64,000 nucleotides of DNA from Caldalkalibacillus salinus (GCF_016745835.1 NZ_JAERVL010000025.1:42144-106143); one strand, 5' to 3'. Counted from the stretch's first letter, positions 1 to 8,326 are shown. Made by a program: numbers and translations. The notes: generated by a model not told the origin, from the sequence alone.

Positions 1-511
1 CTTGGTTCCTAGCCTTCACATGGTTTCTAGAAAAAATAATACTCAATACCATCAGTCCATCAGAGGGCCATCCCTTTTTCAACCGTGAGATACCCTTACG
101 ATAGGGTAACCATTGAACGACGGTCATGTAGAGATTCAAGACGAGAAAGACATATAATGCATGAGCGAGGAGAGTGTTCAAGCTTTGGCTGAATGTCACA
201 TAAAGCTCCCAGCTTAAAATATAGGTTATGAAGCTTAAGACACCGCCCCCCATGGCTACGCATAAGCGTTGCCATTTAGGGTACGCCTCTTCGTCCTTCA
301 CCTCGGTATAGCCTCCCAAGAAATTGTTCCAATTCCACTCAAAAGGAATCCTACCATGTTTCCAGGCTTTAATGGACCGCCCCGTCCCTAACTGCACACG
401 GGTGACTTGCATCTGGCATAGCTTGGCTACACTCACGTGCCCCCACTCGTGTATATAAGACACGACAGGGAAAAACAAAATGAGGAGTAAAAATATGTAT
501 AATACGTCCAA
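1..511 (-). CDS. Membrane zinc metalloprotease, M50/site-2-protease-like (partial)
   Basis: The frame runs off the left edge, so the C-terminal part is missing; about 170 residues are visible. The protein opens with a hydrophobic segment that ends directly in an HEWGH motif (H21-E22-H25), the HExxH zinc site of membrane-embedded metalloproteases. A further hydrophobic stretch lies near residues 95-130. No ATG is available; the TTG at 509-511 is chosen because GTGAGG lies 8 bases upstream (520-525). The family and the membrane location are inferred from the motif placement alone; the substrate is unknown. It stands downstream of the ylaN terminator, so it is probably its own transcription unit. 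Confidence 0.6.
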   Translation of the reverse strand, partial: MDVLYIFLLLILFFPVVSYIHEWGHVSVAKLCQMQVTRVQLGTGRSIKAWKHGRIPFEWNWNNFLGGYTEVKDEEAYPKWQRLCVAMGGGVLSFITYILSWELYVTFSQSLNTLLAHALYVFLVLNLYMTVVQWLPYRKGISRLKKGWPSDGLMVLSIIFSRNHVKARNQ

Positions 512-578
512 AACAATCGCCTCACTGTCCTGTTCATTCAGGTACGAAAAAATGCGAAAATATGCTATGACCTGACCT

Positions 579-608
579 TAAATAAAAAGAGACCTTTTTC
601 GGTCCCTC
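579..608 (-). terminator. Rho-independent terminator after ylaN
   Basis: On the minus strand AGGGACC and GGTCTCT form a stem (one G-T pair) around a short A-rich loop, followed by TTTTTATTT. It directly follows the ylaN stop codon. Confidence 0.75.
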
Positions 609-609
609 A

Positions 610-921
610 TCATTGAGATGTGTCGTTGTTCTGCTCTTTTTGGTAATTTTCATACTTATCATATAGTTGAGCTAGCTCACGCTCTAATTGTGATAAAATC
701 TGTTTTCCTGCAGCTTCTGTAATCAAACCTAAACGTAGAGCAAAATCTATTTCACGAGAAAGTCCAAACATTTGGGTATCTAAGACTTCTTCATAAAGAG
801 GGCATTGGGGCATTGTCAAATTTTCCATCTGCACAGCAATTAGCTTTAAGATCTTGTCTGCATCAGCCTTTAATAGAGCCAACGCCTTCTCATTGCTCTC
901 TAGTACGGTTTCGGTTGACAA
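610..921 (-). CDS. ylaN: YlaN family protein (UPF0358)
   Basis: The 103-residue product contains the highly conserved YlaN core, including [18 protein letters not shown] and [15 protein letters not shown], and is slightly longer than the usual 91-93 residues because of a polar C-terminal tail. In Bacillus subtilis YlaN is a small helical cytosolic protein linked to iron homeostasis and Fur and needed for growth when iron is limiting. The start is a TTG preceded by GGAGGG. The neighbour upstream is the glutaminase gene, the same order as ylaM-ylaN in B. subtilis, and a terminator follows the stop codon. Confidence 0.93.
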   Translation of the reverse strand: MSTETVLESNEKALALLKADADKILKLIAVQMENLTMPQCPLYEEVLDTQMFGLSREIDFALRLGLITEAAGKQILSQLERELAQLYDKYENYQKEQNNDTSQ

Positions 922-1050
922 TTGTATCCCTCCGTTCGTCCATCCTACTCTTCATGATAAGACGTTGGACGAAAAATTGCAAGAAATCCATAAAATATTT
1001 GCTCTCAGGGCCTGGTGATAAGCAAAAAAGTAGAAGGATCATAAAAGATT

Positions 1051-2013
1051 CTAAAAGATACTGAAGTCCCAGCGTTTAGATATAGACTCGAGTAATGAGA
1101 CACCACCGACACTGTTACCTTTCTCATCAAGAGAAGGTCCAAATACACCGATGCCCAGTTGGAACGGCACAGCGCCTAATATACCGCCGGACACGCCACT
1201 TTTAGCCGGTATGCCTACATGAATAGCAAACTCTCCAGAAGCGTTATACATCCCGCAGGTGACCATGAATGTTTTACAGATTCGCGCGACATGTACAGGC
1301 ATCATTTGTCTACCGCTCGCAATATCTTTACCCTCATTGGCTAAGACGGCGCCTATCCGTGCTAAATCTAAACAGGTGACTTCTATGCCGCACTGTTGAA
1401 AATATAACGCTAAAATGTCTTCGATTGAACCGGTTAGCACACCGTCTTCTTTCATAAAATGGGCAAGGGCACGGTTTAAATGCGCTGTTTCATGCTCTGA
1501 CCGAGCCACTTTTTCATTGACAGAAATCTTGGTATTGCCACTTAATTCATGTACAAACTGTAAAAGCCTTCCTAGCTTGTCATTAACCGTTTGGCCGTTT
1601 ATCAGAGATGTCACTGCTATGGCACCAGCATTGATCATCGGGTTGAGAGGTTTGCGTGGATTCATCGTCTCTAATTTAATGATGGAGTTAAAGGGGTCCC
1701 CTGTCGGTTCCATACCGACCACATCAAAAACGACATCCTCGCCTCGGTCCATTAATGCTAACGCTAAAGCCAACACTTTTGAGATACTTTGCATCGTAAA
1801 TGGTCTTGAGGTATCGCCCGCTTCAACCACTTCACCATCCAATGTACAAACACTGACACCAAGAAGGGAAGGGTCCACCTTCCCTAGCTCCGGTATATAG
1901 TCGGCAACCTCACCTTCACAGCATAACATTTGATGCTCTTCAACCATGAGATTAAGCTCTCTTTTGAGCTCAGTAGAGGATAATGTTTCCTGTCCGAATC
2001 GTGATGTGAGCAC
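1051..2013 (-). CDS. glsA: Glutaminase
   Basis: This 320-residue protein is a serine-dependent beta-lactamase-fold glutaminase that hydrolyses L-glutamine to glutamate and ammonia in the cytoplasm. The catalytic S-x-x-K motif is visible at S76-K79 (QSISK), and the family signatures NPMINAGAI and GIPAKSGVSGGI are intact; length matches the family (about 310). The start is GTG with AAGGAAGGG upstream. It corresponds in position to ylaM/glsA2 of B. subtilis because ylaN follows it on the same strand after a 129-base gap. Nothing suggests damage. Confidence 0.93.
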   Translation of the reverse strand: MLTSRFGQETLSSTELKRELNLMVEEHQMLCCEGEVADYIPELGKVDPSLLGVSVCTLDGEVVEAGDTSRPFTMQSISKVLALALALMDRGEDVVFDVVGMEPTGDPFNSIIKLETMNPRKPLNPMINAGAIAVTSLINGQTVNDKLGRLLQFVHELSGNTKISVNEKVARSEHETAHLNRALAHFMKEDGVLTGSIEDILALYFQQCGIEVTCLDLARIGAVLANEGKDIASGRQMMPVHVARICKTFMVTCGMYNASGEFAIHVGIPAKSGVSGGILGAVPFQLGIGVFGPSLDEKGNSVGGVSLLESISKRWDFSIF

Positions 2014-2038
2014 CGCTTACCCTTCCTTTAAACAACGT

Positions 2039-2848
2039 TTATTCGTTCGCCGCTACTTTTTTAGCGTTATCAGATGTGAGCGACAATATGAAATCAATCG
2101 TGTACTGATTGAATTGTTTTGGTTTTTCTAGACTGCATACGTGTCCACATTTCTGAAAGACGCGAAACGTGACATTCGTGAATTTCTGGTGAATGAGTTT
2201 CGCCGTTTTTAAGAATACGTGATCTTCGTCCCCCATCATCACGAGGGTTGGAATATTAATATTTGTTGGAAGGGATTCAAATATACGCTCTTTTTGTATG
2301 GCACGCCACCATTTGAGAAACGCTTCTGTTGTGACCTTTTTTGACTCTCGGATAAACAGTTTACGGGCAGCTGCATGTCGTTTCTTAGGCATGAACAGAT
2401 AGGCGAACAGTCGGTAGACAATATCCTTGTCACACCAGCGGACTAATAGCTTGTCCCCTACGAGAATCATACCTCTAATAAACCATGAATACTTGGTAAT
2501 CAGTCCACCGAAAATTAAACTTTTAACCATATGCCGGTAGTGAACCACAAAGCGTTGTAGAATCATGGTGCCAAAAGACACACCACAAAAGTGAGCTTGC
2601 TTAATATTTAACTGTTGTAATAGTTGCTTTAGGTCGTGGGCAGCCATATCAAAAGAATAGTCTGCTTCATCCACTGGCATCTGCTTAAGGGTTTCGCCAT
2701 GTCCTCGAATATCGTACACCAAAACCTTAAAATGCTTGGCGAATGCTTGGACCTGCTTGTACCACATTCTTGTTGAACCACCAGCGCCATGTAGTAGGAT
2801 GAGCCACTCTTTATTCTCTTGTCCATGGATTTCGTAATAATGTCTCAC
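2039..2848 (-). CDS. Alpha/beta hydrolase
   Basis: A 269-residue alpha/beta-hydrolase-fold protein. The nucleophile elbow G-V-S91-F-G, the oxyanion-hole HGAGGS near residue 20, the acid region GDEDH and the C-terminal catalytic His in CGHVC are all visible, so the catalytic triad is complete. The substrate cannot be read from the sequence; the family covers esterases, lipases, haloperoxidases and C-C hydrolases. It sits 25 bases upstream of the glutaminase on the same strand and could be co-transcribed with it, although no shared function is obvious. Confidence 0.85.
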   Translation of the reverse strand: MRHYYEIHGQENKEWLILLHGAGGSTRMWYKQVQAFAKHFKVLVYDIRGHGETLKQMPVDEADYSFDMAAHDLKQLLQQLNIKQAHFCGVSFGTMILQRFVVHYRHMVKSLIFGGLITKYSWFIRGMILVGDKLLVRWCDKDIVYRLFAYLFMPKKRHAAARKLFIRESKKVTTEAFLKWWRAIQKERIFESLPTNINIPTLVMMGDEDHVFLKTAKLIHQKFTNVTFRVFQKCGHVCSLEKPKQFNQYTIDFILSLTSDNAKKVAANE

Positions 2849-3091
2849 GTCTTACGCTCACTCCATCCATCGATCTATTTTGACAAAAGGTTACAAAAAT
2901 TGTCCAATCTATATCATAACAGATTCCATCCCTCTCTGCACAGCATAGTTTTTCCATTACCGGTCCTCACTTCCTGCTTCGAAACTGCACACATTTGATT
3001 TATACTGTGATGTGACAAAAAGACGTCAAGCTTTTATAATGGAGACGACTCATTACCTAAAAAGCCATTACAGAAAGGACGTTATCTTAAC

Positions 3092-3490
3092 ATGGATGTC
3101 ATTCAAATTAAAGGTGCCACAAAGTTCACCATACACTTAGACCCTAGCGTATGGATTTTTGACAGAAGAAAAATAGATTTAGACGTATACACACAACAAG
3201 GTGAGAGGCAAGAGGTTGACGAACGCACAATAACCGGTTCCTACGGTATACCATTTGAACCTTTCCTTAAAAATGCAGAACCGATGCCAGAAGCAAAATA
3301 CGTCAAATGTCATGTGAACGACAGCGAGGTCATCACTCTGACGATGGACGAGGCACTTCAAGCGGTCCTTGGTTTCTCTCAAGGTGGAAGCCCTCTAAAA
3401 GAAGATGGTCCTGTTCATCTCTATTACGGTGACCAACGGTACAACGAAGCACCTATTACTCATATCACAGGATTTGAAGTGACTGAATAA
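3092..3490 (+). CDS. YlaL-like protein (putative peptidyl-prolyl isomerase annotation)
   Basis: The 132-residue soluble protein begins with a beta-rich segment containing LDPSVWIFDRRKIDLD, a pattern I associate with Bacillus YlaL-type proteins, sometimes annotated as putative peptidyl-prolyl isomerase without experimental support. The assignment is supported by position next to glsA/ylaN, as ylaL lies in B. subtilis, but here it is on the opposite strand. Start ATG has GAAAGGA upstream. Its last 31 bases overlap tail-to-tail with the convergent GNAT gene. The biochemical role is unknown. Confidence 0.6.
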   Translation: MDVIQIKGATKFTIHLDPSVWIFDRRKIDLDVYTQQGERQEVDERTITGSYGIPFEPFLKNAEPMPEAKYVKCHVNDSEVITLTMDEALQAVLGFSQGGSPLKEDGPVHLYYGDQRYNEAPITHITGFEVTE

Positions 3491-4296
3491 GTCACCCACT
3501 GTCCCTGTTTTATATATTGTGCTTTATTATAGAAAGGCGTAAGCGCTTCATTATGATAGTAGAAACATGTCTTTTTCCCTTTGCGTAGGCAATCGCGTAT
3601 GACGGCCTGCGCTAGGCTTGTCGCTATGCCGTTATGTCGATAGTGTGGGTCTACATAAAGACCACCTAACAAGGCATATTTTGGCGATTTTTTTAAAACC
3701 ATCATCGTGCCCATGATGGCGCGCGGCTGATTTGTGTTAACGGCGAGAAAAAGATCTTGACGATGAATGAGCGTCTGTATCAGCTTTTGATCAATCAGGC
3801 TTTCCACCTCACTTGCCTGAAATAAATGTTGGATGAGAGGGAAGTCTAATGGCGTCGCATGACGAATCGTAATCCCTTTCATGGGAGAGTAGAGACGAGC
3901 CAACTGTTTCTCTGTCTGATTACTTTGCACTAAGAAGTACGCTTTTTCCAAACAGTTTATACGTCCGCCATGTGGCAGGTTTGTCAATATCGTCTCAATG
4001 ACATCACGGTTACCGTGAGTAATAAACTGGGGCGTTTCATGCTGTATCCAATGATACAGAGGTGAGTTTGTAGAAGGCGGGTGGGCATACCCAAAAAGCA
4101 TTAAGGACTCATGTTTGTATATAATGCCCTTGATGCTACTATTGCTCACTTCAGCATACCATCGTTGCTTTGTGTTATGATGTTCTAACTGCTCCAGTGC
4201 GTCTAAAAGCATGACATGCCAAGACTCATGACTTTTTAAGAAGTCATAAATACGTTGACGTTCCCGATGATTTATGGGAACAATAGCATGAGGCAT
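3460..4296 (-). CDS. GNAT family N-acetyltransferase
   Basis: A 278-residue protein with a divergent N-terminal half and a C-terminal GNAT domain. The acetyl-CoA binding segment is visible in LGGLYVDPHYRHNGIATSL (about residue 210-228; R/Q-x-x-G-x-A type loop), followed by the helix and the FYYHNEALTPFYNKAQY end motif common to GNATs. The two-domain length resembles FR47-like acetyltransferases that act on small molecules or amino groups. The gene converges on the YlaL-like gene with overlapping 3' ends. Substrate unknown. Confidence 0.8.
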   Translation of the reverse strand: MPHAIVPINHRERQRIYDFLKSHESWHVMLLDALEQLEHHNTKQRWYAEVSNSSIKGIIYKHESLMLFGYAHPPSTNSPLYHWIQHETPQFITHGNRDVIETILTNLPHGGRINCLEKAYFLVQSNQTEKQLARLYSPMKGITIRHATPLDFPLIQHLFQASEVESLIDQKLIQTLIHRQDLFLAVNTNQPRAIMGTMMVLKKSPKYALLGGLYVDPHYRHNGIATSLAQAVIRDCLRKGKKTCFYYHNEALTPFYNKAQYIKQGQWVTYSVTSNPVI

Positions 4297-4421
4297 ATAG
4301 ATGACTCCTTTCTAATTTCACTGAATCGTTACTACCTTTATATGCCTATACCTCGACAAACGGGTGTTTTAAGAGTAAAATATTGTGAAGGATACATACT
4401 AGCGATAAGGAGGTTAAAGTT

Positions 4422-4577
4422 GTGTTTGAAATAACTGCCATTATTATTGCCTTGCTTTGCGTTTGGGGATGCTTGAAGATGGTACGAGAAAAAAATCTTC
4501 TCGGTATGGGGATGTCTGCCACCGCAGCCGCTGTATTTGGGTGGTTTGCTGTGATGTCTATTTTATTCCCACAATAA
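4422..4577 (+). CDS. DUF2759 small membrane protein (YqgW-like)
   Basis: A 51-residue protein with two hydrophobic segments (about residues 4-19 and 33-49) separated by a short basic stretch KMVREKN. The C-terminal AAVFGWFAVMSI pattern matches my recollection of B. subtilis YqgW and the DUF2759 family. The GTG start has AAGGAGG 7 bases upstream (4408-4414). B. subtilis yqgW belongs to the same yqg block that recurs later in this window. Function unknown. Confidence 0.75.
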   Translation: MFEITAIIIALLCVWGCLKMVREKNLLGMGMSATAAAVFGWFAVMSILFPQ

Positions 4578-4683
4578 CCATAGGGGATTAAGTTCATCTT
4601 TTATCATGTGCTAAATAAAAATATTGCTTATATATACGGATAACCAATAACATGTTAAAAAAAAAAGACAATAGTTTTAAACA

Positions 4684-4714
4684 AAAAACGGTCGCTAAGG
4701 ACCGTTTTTATTTT
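4684..4714. terminator. Bidirectional intrinsic terminator
   Basis: AAAAACGGTC pairs with GACCGTTTTT around a 6-base loop, with A-runs on one side and T-runs on the other. It lies between the DUF2759 gene (plus) and the convergent queD gene (minus) and can serve both. Confidence 0.85.
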
Positions 4715-4777
4715 ATTTCTACCCGAGGCATCATGTGCTTACATTTGCAGGTGTCATCCTATAGGTGCCAAACTAGT

Positions 4778-5158
4778 TTATTCTTCATAGCGGGCATACG
4801 CTTCGTTTGTTTCTTCAACCTCCACCCACTTCACTTGCGGTCGATTCGTCTTGCTCTCACATAAGGTCTTAATATGATTGAAAAAAACCTCCGCTACTTT
4901 CTCAGTGGAAGGGATCGCGCCCCCCTGTTCCGGATCAAATTCAGGAAAATCATTGAGGAGATGATGATCATAACGTTTCTCAATGGCGTGCTTCACCTCA
5001 CGGAAATCGATGAGCATTTGGCTACTATCTAGCTCAGTTCCTTCAACGCAAAAGGTGACTTTATAATTATGACCGTGTACGCGTTCGCACTTCCCTGCCC
5101 CTTTGACACTGTGAGCACAGGACATCCAAAAATGTTTCACCAATGTGTACTTACCCAT
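4778..5158 (-). CDS. queD: 6-carboxy-5,6,7,8-tetrahydropterin synthase
   Basis: A 126-residue 6-pyruvoyl-tetrahydropterin-synthase-family enzyme that converts dihydroneopterin triphosphate to 6-carboxytetrahydropterin, the second step toward preQ0 and queuosine. Zinc ligands H16, H28 and H30 and the catalytic Cys24 are present (SCAH and CERVHGHNY). The ATG at 5156-5158 is preferred over a TTG ten codons upstream because GGAG precedes it and family members begin MxKYTxxKHF. It stands alone here: queC, queE and queF are not in the window, and no preQ1 riboswitch was recognised upstream. Confidence 0.9.
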   Translation of the reverse strand: MGKYTLVKHFWMSCAHSVKGAGKCERVHGHNYKVTFCVEGTELDSSQMLIDFREVKHAIEKRYDHHLLNDFPEFDPEQGGAIPSTEKVAEVFFNHIKTLCESKTNRPQVKWVEVEETNEAYARYEE

Positions 5159-5199
5159 GTAAAACCAACTCCGTCTATATAAAATCAAGCTTCCATTGA

Positions 5200-5291
5200 C
5201 AGCTTATTTTAATTCAAATGATTTAATTCAGGTTACATATCATTCAGCTTAATGCAGGTTATATATAATGCAGCTTAATTAATTCAGCTTA
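5200..5291. repeat. Degenerate direct repeats with CAG(C/G)TTA core
   Basis: Six copies of CAGCTTA or CAGGTTA begin at 5200, 5229, 5245, 5255, 5271 and 5285, separated by AT-rich linkers that mostly end in ATT or ATG; a decayed copy may lie at 5215. They occupy part of the 423-base gene-free stretch 5159-5581 between the divergent queD and zinc-ribbon genes. The rest of that stretch shows no gene or clear RNA structure. Confidence 0.55.
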
Positions 5292-5581
5292 TTCAATGTC
5301 TAGTCTTAACAGCTCAATACCGATCCACCCGTATGTTCGCTTTCATTATGTCTACTAAAGGTCTCTAAAGTAAGGTACTGATACGCATTGGCTGACAGAC
5401 CATGTAACATTATATCAGGTTTTACTCTTCATTGGCATCTCAATTGCATAACGCTCCCTTTTTCCGTTTACAATAAGGTCAATCATTTAATACACAAGCG
5501 TTGTAAGCGTTATACCGAAATAGGTGTCACTTAAGTAAAATGATACCCTTTATGTTAATGCATGAGTGGAGGATGTTAAAC

Positions 5582-5851
5582 ATGTCTATGTGTCCAATTT
5601 GTAATGGTCTGGAACCATTTCAATACGTTTGTCCCCATTGCTCTCAAAACATGGATAATCAGGGGCGTCTGGCCGATTTTTTTGCTGATTACAGTCCTTA
5701 TAGAGAGTACGATCATGTCGATATGTCCAATGGCTACGCAGACGTTCAAAATGAACAGTGTATTCATTACGCCTTCTGCACAAACTGTGGTCGTTCTGAA
5801 AATGTTGCTATACAGGAAGTGTCAACGAGAGACATATATGAATCATTATAA
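5582..5851 (+). CDS. Small zinc-ribbon protein, function unknown
   Basis: An 89-residue protein with two Cys pairs at the N-terminus (CPICNG and CPHC, residues 4-20) that form a treble-clef or zinc-ribbon-like site, a central acidic/aromatic stretch containing FFADYSPYREYD, and a third CxxC (CTNC) near the C-terminus. The ATG at 5582 has TGGAGG about 9 bases upstream; a longer reading from 5540 has no comparable site. Similar short proteins are common in Bacillaceae, but I cannot assign a role. Confidence 0.7.
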   Translation: MSMCPICNGLEPFQYVCPHCSQNMDNQGRLADFFADYSPYREYDHVDMSNGYADVQNEQCIHYAFCTNCGRSENVAIQEVSTRDIYESL

Positions 5852-6069
5852 TGCTTATTTACCTTTTTCCTTTTTTATCCTGAATGTCACGTTACCTTGA
5901 CCTCTCCAGTCTAATTTTACCATAAGGATTTACGAAATAACAAAAATCAATGACGGATCATCTCCAAAGAAAAGGGTTGAAAATGGCAAAAGGACATATA
6001 TATTATATAGTAAGGTAACCTGAGCTTTCGCTATTCAGATTATATTACGGGGTAGAAGGAGGAAGACAA

Positions 6070-6498
6070 TTGGATAAAAAGAAGGTCAATTATAGGGTGA
6101 GTAACGATATTACACTTTCTGTCTATGACTTTTCAGATTACATCAGTTGTGCTGAAATTTTGTATAAGGGTCATTCCTACCATGCTTTTTGTACGGACCA
6201 CGAGCAAATTGAAGACTGGATGGAAAACCCCGAAGAATTAGAAACGATCTGTCGGGAACATTTACTCAAACATACCGATGCAGACAAACCATCGCCCGCC
6301 TACGATTATCAAACCGTTGATCTGGATGAAGACTATCACGTGCAGTATTACCCTTATTCGGATTATCTACTGTGTATTGTGGTTTTACACCAAGATAGCG
6401 TTGTGCATTCGTTTTGCACTGATCATGCCACATTTGAAGAGTGGCAGGACGAACCTGATACTTTTTTGAGTGCTATTCATAAAATGTTAAGAAAATAA
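6070..6498 (+). CDS. Hypothetical protein with internal duplication
   Basis: A 142-residue acidic, cytosolic-looking protein built from two similar halves. Residues about 20-55 (DFSDYISCAEIL ... HAFCTDHEQIEDWMENPEEL) and about 94-130 (PYSDYLLCIVVL ... HSFCTDHATFEEWQDEPDTF) align over their length and share C, FCTDH and W positions. The TTG start is preceded by AAGGAGGAAGACAA. I do not recognise the family; the paired Cys/His residues could bind a metal, which is only an inference. Confidence 0.7.
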   Translation: MDKKKVNYRVSNDITLSVYDFSDYISCAEILYKGHSYHAFCTDHEQIEDWMENPEELETICREHLLKHTDADKPSPAYDYQTVDLDEDYHVQYYPYSDYLLCIVVLHQDSVVHSFCTDHATFEEWQDEPDTFLSAIHKMLRK

Positions 6499-6577
6499 CA
6501 TCCGCCTAAGACATAAATCCTATATAATAAGACATAATGGATCTGTATTATCACAACATCTACCATTGGAGACCATC

Positions 6578-7216
6578 ATGTTGAATAAGAAAATAGGATT
6601 TACACTTAGTTATGTTTTACTTGGGCTGATGATCTACACGTATCATGAAAGTTTATTAGACTGGATTAGTTCCGCCAACCTTAGACACATTCCCATCATC
6701 GTGGTCATCGCCACTTTAACCTCCTCTATACCAGTCGTTCCCTATCCAGTGGTTGGCTTTGTGATCGGCGCTGCTTATGGTCCCCTATTGGGGGGGATAC
6801 TGATTTGGACTGGCTCAACATGTGCGTCTCTTGTTATATTTATTTTTGTCCGCCATGTTTTCCGTGATTGGGGAGACCGTTACTTAGAGAAAGATCATAT
6901 AGTGGGAAAGATCACGGTATTATTTGAACGGAATGCGTTTCTTGCTATCGTCTTTACCCGCATGATTCCCATTGTGCCCTCTATCATCATCAACATATAT
7001 GCCGCATTAAGTCACGTAAAGTTTGGCGTGTATGCGGTGGCCTCGGCTATTGGCAAAGTTCCGTCTATGTTATTGTTCGCCCTCATCGGTGACCAAGCTT
7101 TTTCCAATCCAGAAAACATCCTACTGACCGTTATCATCTATACAACGTTCCTAAGTATCGTGCTAAGTGCATATCACGTATGGAAAAAGAAAATAGCCTT
7201 AGGAGAAACCTCCTAA
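6578..7216 (+). CDS. TVP38/TMEM64 (VTT/DedA-type) membrane protein
   Basis: A 212-residue integral membrane protein with about five hydrophobic segments. The VTT-domain signature region PVVPYPVVGFVIGAAYGPLLGG and the following F-x-R-H and ERN-x-F-L-A-I-V-F-T-R-M-I-P-I-V-P motifs are clear. Family members are lipid-scramblase or transporter-like proteins of the inner membrane. ATG at 6578 is chosen because TTGGAG lies 6 bases upstream; an in-frame TTG at 6566 lacks a site. The last codons overlap a terminator hairpin that serves the convergent csp gene. Confidence 0.85.
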   Translation: MLNKKIGFTLSYVLLGLMIYTYHESLLDWISSANLRHIPIIVVIATLTSSIPVVPYPVVGFVIGAAYGPLLGGILIWTGSTCASLVIFIFVRHVFRDWGDRYLEKDHIVGKITVLFERNAFLAIVFTRMIPIVPSIIINIYAALSHVKFGVYAVASAIGKVPSMLLFALIGDQAFSNPENILLTVIIYTTFLSIVLSAYHVWKKKIALGETS

Positions 7217-7223
7217 GGCTATT
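7192..7223 (-). terminator. Terminator of the cold-shock gene, embedded in the 3' end of the TVP38 gene
   Basis: A perfect 14-bp inverted repeat (7192-7205 with 7210-7223, 4-base loop) spans the stop codon of the plus-strand gene. Only the minus-strand side is followed by a T-rich tract (TTTTCTTTTT), so it acts on csp transcription. Confidence 0.8.
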
Positions 7224-7267
7224 CAAATCCCATATATCGTTATACTCTATATGTTTTGTGTCAATTA

Positions 7268-7468
7268 TTATAGTTTTACAACGTTTGAAGCTTGTGGTCC
7301 ACGGTCACCTTCAACGATTTCAAATTCAACACGTTGACCTTCATCTAATGTCTTGAACCCTTCAGCTTGGATTGCGCTGAAGTGAACGAATACATCGTTA
7401 CCCCCTTCAACCTCGATAAATCCATAACCTTTCTCTGCGTTAAACCATTTAACTGTACCTTGTTGCAT
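7268..7468 (-). CDS. Cold-shock protein
   Basis: A 66-residue single OB-fold CspA-family RNA chaperone. Both nucleic-acid binding motifs are intact: RNP1 KGYGFIE and RNP2 DVFVHFSAI. The ATG at 7466-7468 follows AGGAGG by 9 bases; a longer reading upstream would add 13 non-conserved residues. A consensus promoter lies about 220 bases upstream, giving the long untranslated leader that is usual for cold-shock genes and that often controls translation at low temperature. Which paralogue (CspB, CspC, CspD) it equals cannot be told. Confidence 0.93.
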   Translation of the reverse strand: MQQGTVKWFNAEKGYGFIEVEGGNDVFVHFSAIQAEGFKTLDEGQRVEFEIVEGDRGPQASNVVKL

Positions 7469-8001
7469 GAACAAAAACCTCCTAAAACAATTTCTGGCAT
7501 AAGCCAAATTTTTTGACTTACCTTAAAAGAGGGTGAAGGGAAACAAAAATAGTCCTACCAAAGTGGAGGCGTTACTTGAAATCCTCCTATTCGGTACGAC
7601 TTCAAATCCCACAATCCATCTTTCTCAGTAATGCACTTAAAATTAAATATTAAGTCAGCTTTATAGTGACCTTAATATTTATTTCATGTTACAACAAAAA
7701 ACTGTCGGTGTCAATTCCTGATCATGATTATTCAACTCCCAAATTTAAAATTCGAACTTACAATAGTAAAAGCCATGACAACGTCATGGCCATTAAAAAG
7801 GAGGTTTCTAGGGACACTGGAAACGGGAGGTTTGAATTAATGTAATATATCCTATGTATCCTTAATCACTTTGACAAGGCTGTCAACCATGCATGTCAGA
7901 AAAGGCGCATTCATTAATCTTTATAACTATAGTTGAATGCCCTGTCTGATTCTTTTCCCCTGCATAGTATATCGTAACTAAACAGGAAAGGAGGAGCATG
8001 C
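7469..8001. other. Non-coding stretch: csp leader plus divergent region
   Basis: The part from 7469 to about 7680 is the untranslated leader of csp on the minus strand. At 7772-7790 a perfect 8-bp hairpin (GCCATGAC/GTCATGGC) is followed on the minus strand by TTTTAC and may be a weak terminator. AAAGGAGG-like strings at 7799 and 7825 are not followed by any usable reading frame. Nothing else was recognised before the YjcZ-like gene. Confidence 0.5.
7686..7714 (-). promoter_or_regulatory. Probable sigma-A promoter of csp
   Basis: TTGACA (7709-7714), 17-base spacer, TAACAT (7686-7691) on the minus strand. Confidence 0.65.
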
Positions 8002-8085
8002 ATGTCTCACTTTAACAACTTTTCTCTTATCGTAGTGCTGTTCGTTCTTCTTATCATCGTGGGATGCGGATGTAACATCTACTAA
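8002..8085 (+). CDS. YjcZ-family sporulation peptide (27 aa)
   Basis: A 27-residue peptide with a hydrophobic core SLIVVLFVLLIIVGCGC, typical of YjcZ/tiny transmembrane sporulation proteins. AAAGGAGG precedes the ATG. A longer member with the same core follows 33 bases downstream, so the two probably form an operon ending at the 8268-8305 terminator. Expression in the mother cell is expected from family knowledge; no sigma factor site was confirmed here. Confidence 0.75.
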   Translation: MSHFNNFSLIVVLFVLLIIVGCGCNIY

Positions 8086-8118
8086 TATTTAATATATAAA
8101 TGAAAGGAGAATGCACAC

Positions 8119-8259
8119 ATGAGTTGGGGCTGTGGATGTAACTACGGTGGTTATGGTGGCAGTTACGGTGGATACGGACAACAAGGCTTTGGAGGGTTTG
8201 CCCTCATTGTTGTACTATTCGTCCTCCTTATCATCGTAGGGAATGGGTTCACCGACTAG
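8119..8259 (+). CDS. YjcZ-family sporulation peptide (46 aa)
   Basis: A 46-residue peptide with a Gly/Tyr-rich N-terminal half (GCGCNYGGYGGSYGGYGQQ) and a C-terminal hydrophobic helix FALIVVLFVLLIIVG, the classic YjcZ layout. GAAAGGAGA lies upstream of the ATG. The hydrophobic core is nearly identical to that of the 27-residue neighbour, pointing to duplication. The terminator follows within 10-15 bases. Confidence 0.85.
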   Translation: MSWGCGCNYGGYGGSYGGYGQQGFGGFALIVVLFVLLIIVGNGFTD

Positions 8260-8267
8260 TTAATCGT

Positions 8268-8305
8268 AAAAAAAGCACAACGATGCCTTTCGTTGTGCTT
8301 TTTTT
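8268..8305. terminator. Bidirectional intrinsic terminator
   Basis: AAGCACAACGA pairs with TCGTTGTGCTT around a 6-base loop with A- and T-tracts on both sides. It ends the YjcZ-like operon and can also stop minus-strand transcription from the TSUP gene. Confidence 0.9.
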
Positions 8306-8326
8306 CAATTTATTTTTAATAACGTG

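Noticed and set aside
4346..4597. 83-residue minus-strand ORF
   Set aside because: It is antisense to the DUF2759 gene, which has a better ribosome site and a recognisable product.
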